Assembly (NCBI GenBank): GCA_034509735.1
Contig: JACGWO010000010.1
Span: forward strand, 8,631,193-8,695,192
From: Sesamum alatum
Taxonomy: Eukaryota > Streptophyta > Magnoliopsida > Lamiales > Pedaliaceae
Length of the DNA: 64,000 nucleotides
Reading direction: 5' to 3'
Part shown: positions 54,960 to 64,000 of the stretch, piece after piece
Position numbering within the stretch: the first letter of the stretch is position 1
How the letters are laid out: every line of letters starts with the position of its first letter
Program-made: the position numbers and the translations under genes
The notes under the pieces: model-generated
The model's database searches: none
Told to the model about the DNA's origin: nothing
The model's input: only the letters and a program-made list of their open reading frames with translations

Positions 54960-56406
54960 AGTTAGAATAGTTGACTATTAAGCCAATCTGATTGGGCTTA
55001 TGTAACCTATTTTTGACAACTATGGTATAAATAAATTATTTTGAATAAAAGTGATGTTCAGTTTATGGCGTTTTATACTTTGATTGTGTTCATTTACTTG
55101 TACTACTGTTCAATGCACAAGCAAAGCTCACAGACCGGATACGTTAATCCAAGAGGCTGGACTGCGCATGGGTTGGCAGTCATGAATCAAACCTCTGTGG
55201 ATCAGTCAGAAACCCTCCAAGTCAAGGACCTCGAGATTGGGTATCGAGGGTCAGAACGAGACTAGCGCTAAGAATTGTAGTTGTGTTTCATCAACAAGTG
55301 ACGAAGGTCGTCCATACAATGTTAGTGGGTTCGGCTCGATGTCGGTTAACTGAGGTAACTCGCGGGAATCATCATATAGAAAGTCTTAAGTGGGTTGGTC
55401 GGTATGACTTGTATTCCCAGCTCCCATAGTACGAGATTAGTCCTCGGACTTGAGGGATCACAGCAGTCACATGCACACCATGCATGTATCTTAGATTTGG
55501 CGAAAGGCTATCGGGTCGAAAGACTTGGTGGCTATAAGCTCTATCTCGTGCAGTCAGAACGTGTAGTGCGGACAGTGAGTTCCAAGAAAGAATATGTCTC
55601 CTGTCAATGTTTGAAAGTAGTAGCTCACATACACTCTGAGACTCGTTCCCTATAAAATTTATTGTCACGGTGACTGAACAGTCAAATAGGATCCCAATGA
55701 CGTTTTCAGTGAGTGAACGAGTAAAGGCTTAAGTCAAGGTTGGGGGCCGACGTCCAAATTCCATACCCTAGACTATAGCTGTGAGATGGTAGATGGAAGG
55801 ACCGTACTCATATGCATTCGGGAGCCTAAATGTTCACTCCATAATTTCACCTAGTCTCTCTGTCATCGACCGTTGCTAGACGGCCACCCATGGTGACGGG
55901 CGAATTCCGATCATGGAATGATTGGAGATTCGGCCAAGTCTAGCTGAAGGTGAACATAAAGAGTCACACACAATTCACTGAAAGTGAAGAAATTAATTTA
56001 GAATTAATTTCGGGAGATGGGACAATTTAATTAGATTAAGTTGGTCCTCTTTTGGAGTGTCAAGCCTTTGAGAATTAATTGGATTAATTAGGTTTGATTC
56101 ATAAATTAGATTTATAAGATTAGAGGATGGGCTATTCCCTTTTAATTAGATTAAAGAGGTGAAAATATTTATTTGTGCTTAAGTCTTTATTAGATTTATA
56201 CTAGAAGCCCATTAGAACTTTTGGACTATTTAAATTAGATTTAAAGGTCCATTCCATAAAGCCCATCAAGGATAGACGAGATTTGATCTAGTGGCTAAAT
56301 GAGACGAAGAGCTAGGATTAAGTTCGGCTTAATGAAATCCTTTGTTGACTAGGATTTGCCTAAGTCAAAGTCCTAATAGTCATCAAAGTGTGTCTCTTTA
56401 GAAGAG
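54960..56406 (+). repeat. Copia III 5' LTR, 3'-truncated
   Basis: Begins AGTTAGAATAG (TG changed to AG) and matches the 3' LTR up to TCTCTTTAGAAGAG. The TATA/R/U5 part is missing, so it could not drive or complete replication. Confidence 0.8.
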
Positions 56407-56689
56407 GTTATAACTTTTTATCAATAAAAAATGTATTTATTTGATGAAAGATGGATCTTCTCATCTGCTAGGCAAACTTAACAATGGTCTTTATATTCTG
56501 CAAAAGTTTGATCAGATCATGACTGCTCAACACAAACGTAAATTAGACAATCTTGAGAACACACAGTTGTGGCATGCAAGGCTAGGTCACATCTCTCAAG
56601 AAAGGATTAAGAGGATGGTAGACTCAAAGAGCCTAGAGGTGGGCGATTTGGACAATCTACTAGCCTGCGAATCCTGCCAGGAGCTGTAG
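56407..56689 (+). pseudogene. Copia III GAG-pre-integrase fragment
   Basis: Residues LLGKLNNGLYIL then LWHARLGHISQERIKRMV and CESC form the GAG-pre-integrase and start of the integrase HHCC zinc domain. The frame stops at 56689, followed by a jump to sequence just before reverse transcriptase. Integrase catalytic residues are absent. Confidence 0.75.
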
Positions 56690-58525
56690 ACCCTACGTTG
56701 AGAGGTTTTAGGTTAAGTACCCGGCAGATTGAGCAGCCTCGTGAGGCTCAATGTGTTGAACAGCCTCGTCAGGCCTAACATGTTAAGCAGCCCCCGAGGA
56801 GCCAACCGTAGTACCAGAACCGCTAGCTCCTGTTGTGTCTGCGCCCATGGTCCCCACAAGTAATATTCCAGTCCTCCGTAGGTCAGCAAGAGTGCCACAT
56901 CCTCTCGAGAGGTATGGATCTTAGGCGTGACCGGTCAATTGGATAATGATCCTAAGACATACAGGGATGCGATGTCGAACATTAATTCAGGGTAGTAGCT
57001 TGAGGCCATGAAAATCGAAATGGACTCCATGAGCACAAACCAAGTATGGATGTTTGTGGACCCTCCAAAGGTGTTAAACCCGTTGGGTGTAAATGGGTCT
57101 ATAAGCGTAAACTTGGGGCTGATGGAGAAGTGATTACCTTCAAAGCTAAGCTTGTGGTGAAAGGCTACACTCAACGACCTAGGGTCGATTTTGAGAAAAC
57201 CTATTCGCTAGTAGCCATGGCTAAGTCCATTCAGATTATGCTTGCCGTAGTGGCATGTTATGACTATAAAATATGGCAGATGGACATAAAAACGGTCTTC
57301 CTTAATGGTTTCGTTGAGGAAGAGATCTATATGGATCAGTCGGAAGGATTCACTATTGTTAGAGAAGAGCAGAAAGTCTGTCATCTCCAAAAGTCCATCT
57401 ATGGCCTCAAGCAAGCATCCCCGAGTTGGAATATTCGTTTTGATGAAGTCATACGGGGATATGATTTCATCAAGAATGAATGTGGCCCTTGTATATAGAA
57501 AAGGGTCAGTGGGAGCTCAGTAGTGTTCCTAATGCTTTATGTGGACGACATTCTACTCATTGCGAATAATGTCAAAATGTTAGGTGACACAAAAGCATGA
57601 TTGTCTACTCAATTATCCATGAAGGATTTGAGTGAAACTTCCTACATTCTAGGTATCACGATCTTCAGGGATAGATCTAAATGAATATTAGGAATGACCC
57701 AAAACTCGTATGTTGCGAAAATCCTGAAAAGGTTCAAGATGGACAACTCCAAATGATGTTTCCTTCCCATGAGGCATGGGGTCAAGTTATCCAAGAAGCA
57801 GTCTCCCAAGACTGATGAGGAGCTTGAAAGAATGAAGGACCTCCTTTATGCTTCCGCCGTAAGCAGCATCCAGTATGTTGTTCACTGCACCAGGCCTGAC
57901 ATTGCTTACCCTTTGAGTGTAACCAGCAGATATCAGCCCTGTGCAGGTGAGGCACATTAGATTGCAGTTAAGAGTATTCTTAAGTACCTGAGGAGGACTA
58001 AAGATATGTTCTTACTCTATGGCGGTGGAGAGTTGATACTGGAAGGTTTTGGCGATGCTAGCTTCCAGTCAGACGACGACGATGCCAAATCTCAGTCAGG
58101 ATTCATGTTCAGGCTTAATGGTGGAGTGGTGGCTTGAAAAAGTTCCAAGCAGGATACCACAGCCGATTCCACCACTAAAGCTGAATACTTAGTAGCTTCG
58201 GAAGCTGCCAAGGAGGCGGTTTGGATGAAAAACTACATCCAAGAGTTGGTGTGGTGCCTAGCACTGCAGAGCCAGTGGTTATCTTTTTTTATAACAACGG
58301 GGCTATAGCGCAAGCAAAGGAACCGAGATCTCATCACCGATCCAAGCACATACTTAGACACTACTACCTGTTGAGGGAGATAGTAGGAAGAAGGTGACGT
58401 TCGGATGGACCGAGTCAGCTCGGCAGAAAATATAGCAAATCCTTTGACCAAGCCCATGTCACAAATCGCTCATGCACAACATCTTGAGAAGATGGATTTA
58501 AGGCATATGAGTGAAAGGCTTTAGG
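56690..58525 (+). pseudogene. Copia III reverse transcriptase and RNase H
   Basis: A linker rich in repeated GAGCAGCC-like phrases (56740-56800) leads into the copia reverse transcriptase (RVT_2): CKWVYKRKLGADGEV, KLVVKGYTQ, QMDIKTVFLNG, SIYGLKQAS and the catalytic YVDDILLI (YVDD 57538-57549). RNase H follows with TRPDIAY and STTKAEYLVASEAAKEAVW. The last readable part, NIANPLTKPM, is the usual C-terminus. In-frame stops at several points, some at expected Trp codons (TGG to TGA), make it dead. It would have copied the element RNA and removed the RNA strand. Confidence 0.8.
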
Positions 58526-58526
58526 T

Positions 58527-58538
58527 CAAATAGGAGAT
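58527..58538 (+). other. Polypurine tract of copia III (degraded)
   Basis: CAAATAGGAGAT before TATTAGAATAGG, matching CAAGTGGGAGAT/TGTTAGAATAGG of copia II. Confidence 0.7.
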
Positions 58539-60541
58539 TATTAGAATAGGTAACCGTGAAGCCGATCTGGTTGGGCTTATGTAACCTGTTTCTGATAATT
58601 ATGGTATAAATAAATTGTTTTGAATAAGAGTGATGTTCAGTTTATGGCGTTTTATACTTTGATTGTGTTCACATACTTGTATTACTGTTTAATACACAAG
58701 CAAAGCCCACAGACTGGATACATGAATCCAAGAGGCTGGACTGCACATAGGTTGGCAGTCATGAATCCAGCCTTTGTGGATCGATCTAGAACCCTCTAAG
58801 TCAAATACCTCGAGATTGGGTATCGAGAGTCCGAAAGAGACTTGCACTAAGGATTGCAATCGTATTTCATCAACAAGTAATGAGGTCGTCCATGCAATGT
58901 TAATGGGTTAGTCGGCTCGGTGTCGGTTGACTGAAGTGACTCCTGAGGATCGTCATATGGAAAGCCTTGAGTGGGTTGGTCTGTATGATTGTACTCCCAA
59001 TTCCGATAGTACGAGATTAGTCCTCTGACTTGAGGGACTACAGCAGTCACATACACACCATGCATGTATCTTAAATTTTGGCGAAAGGGTATCAGGTAGA
59101 AAGACTTGGTTGCTATAAGCTCTATCTAGTGCAGTCAGAATGTGTAGTGTGGACAGTGAGTTCCAAGAAAGAAGCTGTCTCCTGTCAACATTTGACAGTA
59201 GTGTCTCATATACACTTTGAGACTCGTTCCCTATATAATCTGTGGCCACGGTGACTAAACAGTGGGATAGGATCCCAGTGACATTTTCAGTGAGTGAACG
59301 AGTAAAGGCTTAAGTCAAGGTTGGGGGCCGATATCCAAATTCCATACCCTAGACTATAGCTGTGAGATGGTAGATAGAAGGACCATACTCGTATGCATTC
59401 GGGAACCTAAATGTTCACGCCATGATTTCACCTAGTCTCTAGTGCCATGGACCGTTGCTAGATGGCCAACCATGGTGACGGGCGAATTACGGTCATGGAA
59501 TGATTGGAGATTCGGCCAAGTCTAGCTGAAAATGAACATAAAAAGTCACACAAAATTCACTGGAAGTGAAGGAATTAAAGTGGAATTAATTCCGGGAGAT
59601 TGGACAAATTAATTAGATTAAATTGGTCCTCTTTTGGAGTGTCAAGCCTTTGAAAATCAATTGGATTAATTAGGCTTGATTCATAAATTAGATTTATGAA
59701 ATTCGAGGATGGGTTGTTCCCTTTTAATTAGATTAAAGAGGTGAAAATATTTATTTGGGCTTAAGTCTTTATTAGATATATACTAGAAGCCCATTAGGAC
59801 TTTTGAACTATTTAAATTAGATTTAAAGGTCCATTCCATAAAGCCCATCAAGGATAGATAGACGAGATCTGATCTAGGGGCTAGATGAGATGAAGGGTTA
59901 GGATTAAGTTTGACTTAATCAAACCCTTTGTTGTCTAGGATTTGACTAGGTCAAAGTCCTAATAGTCATCAAAGTGTGTCTCTTTAGAAGAGTTTGAGTA
60001 GGAGTAGGAGTAGGAGTACTATTTTATATAAACTCAAAACACACACACAACTCACTCTCATCTCCCGACCACTTCCTCTCCTCTCTCCACCTCCAAAAGC
60101 CTTTCTTGTTTTCTTTTTTTGATACAAGAAAACATATGAGCGATCGATCACGTTAAACAATAGCGTTTGGTCGATTGTTCTCTCCCTTTATTCGATATCT
60201 TACTAGCACGAGGGTATCAAGATTTCAATGAATTGCGTGGAGAAATTGGAGTATCTCTACGTTGGGATCTAGGTGGCAAATCTGGGAACAACGCAATTAG
60301 CCAAACGAAGAAAGTTACAAGGGTGAGTACACTTGTTATGATCGTTCCACCCTATGGTCTTCATGAATCTTGCATGCTTTATTTTATTCATGAGATACAC
60401 TGAACGCCCGAGAGAATCAAGAGAACACCCTTTGATCGATTTTAAATTCTGCTTGATTATACATGTTTACGTTTTTGTTTCATATCAAACGCCCCCGGCG
60501 CTTCCGCACGCGTCCTCTCCCAGGCCGATCTGTTTTGCTTT
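58539..60541 (+). repeat. Copia III 3' LTR
   Basis: Starts TATTAGAATAGG (G-to-A at base 2). Contains a GTAGGA triplicate and TATA box TTTTATATAAACTC (about 60022-60035) followed by (CA)n. U5 ends ...CTCCCAGGCCGATC and then diverges from the other copies for about 11 bp before the LINE resumes, so the last bases are altered. Confidence 0.8.
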
Positions 60542-63500
60542 CAGCAGCTGGGCCTTTTGAATTGGAGCAGACTCAGGTTTGGTAGCTTGACAAAGAAAAA
60601 TAAAGGATCTGAAGAGGAGACTCTGCGACCTCAAGAAGAATGATATTACGGCAGGAGCAAGAACTTATTCGTGATGAATTGGAAAGTCTGAGGACCGATG
60701 ACGAAAGGTTTTGGAAACAAAGGGGTAAAGTTGAGTGGTTAACATAGGGTGATCGAAATACTAGATATTTCCATGCACATGCATCCGGCTGCCGCAAACG
60801 TAATGAGATTACTAAGCTGAGGAACAAGAGTGGACAGATGGTCTCAGAGATGGAAGGCATTCAGAAGATCGACATATTATTTCAATAATCTCTTTACGTC
60901 ATCGAGGCCTAGTGCACAACATTCTGAGGATGTAGTTCGTTTTATGGAACCCAAGGTAACTCAAGCTATGAACCTCTCATTTAATCTGATATGCAGAGTG
61001 GATGAGATCACTAGGGCTCTTGGGCAAATGCAACCGGAGAAATCCCCGGGTCCAGACGGTATGCCAGCCATTTTCTTTCAAAAATTTTGGCACATCGTTG
61101 GTAAGTCTATTGTTGCATGTGTTCTTGATTTCCTTAATAACGGTGTACTTTACCCAAGGCTTAAATATACACATATCGTTTTAATTCCTAAATGTCACAA
61201 ACCTGATAATATTGCTCAATTACGACGTATTAGCCTTTGCAACGTGGTCTACAAGATTGCCTCGAAAACATTGGCTAATAGGCTCAAGCCTTTCTTGACT
61301 TATATTGTTTCAGACTCTCAGCCCGCCTTCAATCCAGGTAGACTGATTTCGGACAACATTTTAATTTCTTATGAGATGAACCACTATCTTAAGAATAAAC
61401 GGAAGGGTAAAGCTTTGTTTGCAGCGCTTAAGCTCGATATAAGCAAAGCGTATGATTGCGTTGAATGGCCCTTCTTGAAAGGTATGCTTGAAAGGCTTGG
61501 CTTCGACAATAGGTTTGTTCGTTTGATTCTCACATGTGTATCGACTGTTTCTTTCTCCTTTATCCTTAATGGGAAATCCTTTGGCCAACTTGCTCTGGAG
61601 AGGGGAACCCGACAAGGAAACCCCTTATCCCCCTACCTATTTATTTTATGTGTTGAAGCTCTTAGTAGGATGTTGCTTGCTAAGGAACGAGAAGGTTATC
61701 TAACGGGTATTCAGATTGATCATCGAGCCCCACGAGTTAGTCATCTCCCCTTTGCCGATGACACTATCATCTACTGTGAAGCAACTAGTGAACAACTGGG
61801 TTGCATCAAGGAAACGTTATGGTGATATGAGCTCACATCAGGGCAATTGATCAATATGGACATGTCTACAATGGTGTTTAGCATAAACACACCCATGGAA
61901 GATCGCGAGGCCTTGGCGGAAATTCTCAGAATTCATGTGCAGCATGCATTTTCCTGCTACCTTGGTCTGCCGGCGACTATGGACAATCCAAGAGGAAGGT
62001 CTTTGAGCAGATTCATGAAAAAATGTGGAAGAAATCTCTCGGATGGAAAGAACGATCATTATCACAAGTTGGTCGGACTGTTCTTGTGAAAGCGGTGCTG
62101 CAATCTCTACCGACGTATTCCATGTCCTGCTTCCGCCGCACCGAAACATTTATAAATTCACTAAATTCTATTATATCGACCTTTTGGTGGAGAAACGGAG
62201 AAGATAAAAAGATCCACTGGCTTAATTGAGGTATCTTATGTAAACAGAAATGAATGGGGGGGATGGGGTTTCGTGACTTCAAATGCTTTAACGCAACTTT
62301 ATTAGCGAAACAAGCTTGGCGTGTTGTTACTAATCCCAATTGTGTACTTAGCAGGATCCTCAAAGCAAGATACTTTCTGAACTTCTTTGCTGCAAAAAAA
62401 GGATCCAATTCATCTTTCGCTTGGCAAAGCATCCTTAGCTCCAGATACATTATTAAACAGGGAGGGCGCTGGATAGTTGGAGATGGGAGTAAAATCTGTA
62501 TCTGGCATGACAAGTGGCTCCCTCGGTGATACACGTACAGAATCTTATCACCACCAAGGCTCCTTGACCCCAATGCAACAGTGGCAGCTTTGATTGAGGG
62601 AGGCTGCAGACAATGGAACACAGAGTTGATCCAGCAACTATTTTCGAAAGATAACACATACCTCATTCAGTATTCAGACGATCCCCCTTGGGAGAGGTTC
62701 CAAGGATACGGTGGTCTGGCATTTGTCAAAGCAAGGGAAGTTCTCAGTGCGCTCAGTGTACAATATTGCAAGGCTCTCGGAAAGGACGGATGAAGGTGAA
62801 AGCAGTAATCGAGGTGGGATTGAACGCTTGGGACTTTATTTGGAAGGCACACGTCCCTGAAAGAGTCAAGCTACTCTGCTGGAAAGCATGCAAGAATGCT
62901 ATTTCCACCACGCATAACCTCACAACAAGGAAGCTGAAAGTGGAGGATCAATGTCCAATTTGCGAAGGAGTAAGGGAAACGATCCAACATGTGTTTAGTG
63001 ATTGCCCATGTTCACGGCTATTGTGGGCGCTCTCTAATTTACCGAGCTCGGCGATGGCGAGGTGGACTGATAATTATGAGGACTGGATGAGGAGGAACAC
63101 GAACAGATGGAAAAGGACCAGTTTAATTGGTTTATGATGGTGTGTTGGGGAATATGAAACAAGCGCCACACAATTCTTATGGAAGGCTCAAGAGAAGATC
63201 CCCTCCAATTGATCCAGAGAACAAAGCGATACCTGGATGCTTACACGGTGGCTATTACCTAGCCACCTAAGGAAGTAATAAGAAAGAGCCCAGGTCATTA
63301 GACAAAACCGTCGATGCACACCATCAAGCCTAACTTTGATGGTGCAATGTTCAAGGAACAAAGTGGGGTTGGCATTGGGGTCATTGCTACAGATCACAAT
63401 GGTCATTGTGTTGCATGGAGGAACCAATTCTTTCAGGGACCGCATGATGCAGTGATTGCAGAAGCACTAGCAGCCCGAACGGCAGCAGATTTGGCTATTC

Positions 63501-63579
63501 AGTATAGAAGGATGTTCGCTAGTCAGCAGAAAAGCAGTACCCTCCATGGATATTTGCTTCAAGAAGTCTAGGGCAAAAA
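60542..63579 (+). pseudogene. LINE 4, right part: reverse transcriptase, zf-RVT and RNase H
   Basis: It resumes within the ORF2 linker (LLNWSRLRFGSLTKK). 60830-61825 is a 331-codon open reverse transcriptase with KSPGPDG (residues 71-77), LDISKAYD (202-209), GTRQGNPLSPYLF and the catalytic FADD (308-311). A TGA follows. The thumb region lies near 62000-62230, the WIVGDGSKICIWHDKWLP segment near 62470-62520, the zf-RVT zinc domain at about 62795-63050 (CPICEGVRETIQHVFSDCP), and an RNase H start at 63312-63570 (KPNFDGAM, GVIATDHNGH). The copia IV LTR at 63580 cuts RNase H. Only a few frame breaks, so the LINE is younger than most elements here, but dead. No 3' end or poly-A. Confidence 0.85.
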
Positions 63580-63833
63580 TGTAACAAGAGGAAGAAGAAA
63601 AGGAAAAACTCTTATTCAAGAGAAGATAATGCTGAAGGAAAAATTACATTTTGGCTATACATGGGCCAGGCCTTTAAATAGAAGACCCACGTAACTAATT
63701 GCAACAAATTAACTGCTATAGTTGCAACTGGCCCAACGACCCCATAACAACCAACAGCCCAGTAACAAGAACTCAGCAAAGACGCATTACACATAATTAA
63801 AAACGTGTCTTGGAAATATTACAACTCATAACA
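63580..63833 (-). repeat. Copia IV 3' LTR (254 bp)
   Basis: On the plus strand it runs TGTAACAAGAGG to CTCATAACA; on the minus strand this is TGTTATGAG to ...TTGTTACA. A TATA-like CTATTTAAAGG (minus) lies near 63673-63683. It interrupts LINE 4. Confidence 0.75.
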
Positions 63834-63835
63834 CA

Positions 63836-63852
63836 CCCCCCCCCCCCTCAAG
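63836..63852 (-). other. Polypurine tract of copia IV (G12)
   Basis: Minus strand TTGA followed by twelve G residues just before the LTR, an unusually long G run for a polypurine tract. Confidence 0.7.
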
Positions 63853-64000
63853 TTGGACTTAGGTTGAGTATAACCAATCCCAACTTGACCGTAACGACAC
63901 GAAAAGGGGACCTGCTAAGGACTTAGTGAAAAGATCCGCAATTTGAGCCTTAGAGGCAATATGCTGAGGCTTTAGGACTCCTTCTTTGAACTTGTCTCGT
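63853..64000 (-). pseudogene. Copia IV RNase H C-terminus (continues beyond the window)
   Basis: Minus-strand translation gives KFKEGVLKPQHIASKAQIAD then LFTKSLAGP, the conserved C-terminal end of copia RNase H (AD.FTK.L). The rest of the element lies to the right. Confidence 0.7.

Larger units (their letters stand above)
54960..60541 (+). mobile_element. Copia III: internally deleted Ty1/copia element nested in LINE 4
   Basis: 5' LTR part 54960-56406, pol debris 56407-58525, polypurine tract, 3' LTR 58539-60541. The leader, primer site, gag and protease are deleted: LTR homology stops at 56406 and pol sequence begins at once. The flanking sequence is LINE on both sides; AGCA occurs at both junctions, a weak target duplication. 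Same family as copia II. Confidence 0.78.

Noticed and set aside
60167..60560. Short frames in the copia III 3' LTR
   Set aside because: Not shared with the other LTR copies.

Overview
This is nuclear DNA of a flowering plant, probably a eudicot; the species cannot be told from the sequence. The evidence is a nuclear-type tRNA-Ile(AAU) gene, plant L1-type LINEs carrying RNase H domains, Ty3 and Ty1/copia elements with plant primer sites (tRNA-Asp, initiator tRNA-Met), CACTA, Mutator-like and hAT-like DNA transposons, a tRNA-derived SINE, and a decayed endogenous pararetrovirus. The window is almost wholly AT-rich repeat DNA. It holds one clearly intact host gene and one probable host gene family; nearly every other open frame is transposon debris or chance.

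Layout. 1-1.94 kb: 3' end and LTR of a chromovirus-like Ty3 element, with a tRNA-derived SINE inserted (perfect 12-bp target duplication). 2-3.84 kb: unclassified retroelement sequence. 4.035-10.503 kb: a complete Ty3 element (1.3-kb LTRs, tRNA-Asp primer site, AACAC target duplication) carrying only gag and protease. It sits inside an older repeat block whose undisturbed second copy lies at 29.66-30.59 kb. 11.267-11.766 kb: a 500-N gap. 11.8-15.5 kb: a decayed CACTA element with exon remnants and subterminal repeats. 15.6-17.9 kb: Ty3 gag fragment, proline-rich exon pair and a GRF zinc-finger pseudogene. 17.88-19.22 kb: a long-TIR transposon. 19.72-21.56 kb: LINE fragment split by a 901-bp hAT-like element. 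22.3-29.3 kb: duplicated host DNA with a spliced minus-strand gene resembling a methyl-CpG-binding-domain protein, plus decayed extra copies of one exon. 31.4-32.8 and 35.7-36.3 kb: LINE fragments. 32.9-35.6 kb: TIR-like ends enclosing pararetrovirus debris.

37.07-41.19 kb is the gene island: a minus-strand tRNA-Ile gene 101 bp upstream of, and divergent from, a three-exon gene for an 86-residue protein. From 42.8 kb to the end lie nested copia elements and one LINE. Copia I (42.8-45.0 kb, minus) is truncated against copia II (45.0-53.56 kb, minus), whose two LTRs have different U3 ends. A LINE (53.56-63.58 kb, plus) is split by copia III (54.96-60.54 kb, plus) and cut at its 3' side by the LTR of copia IV (minus, running off the window).

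No operons, CRISPR arrays or bacterial features are present. Interest lies in insertion history and partial elements rather than in a pathway: a gag-protease-only element, a pararetrovirus fragment inside transposon-like ends, a transposon whose removal restores a LINE frame, a retroelement with mismatched LTRs, and a tRNA gene forming the promoter-side neighbour of a small gene. Positions were read by eye; family calls rest on recognised motifs, not on searches.
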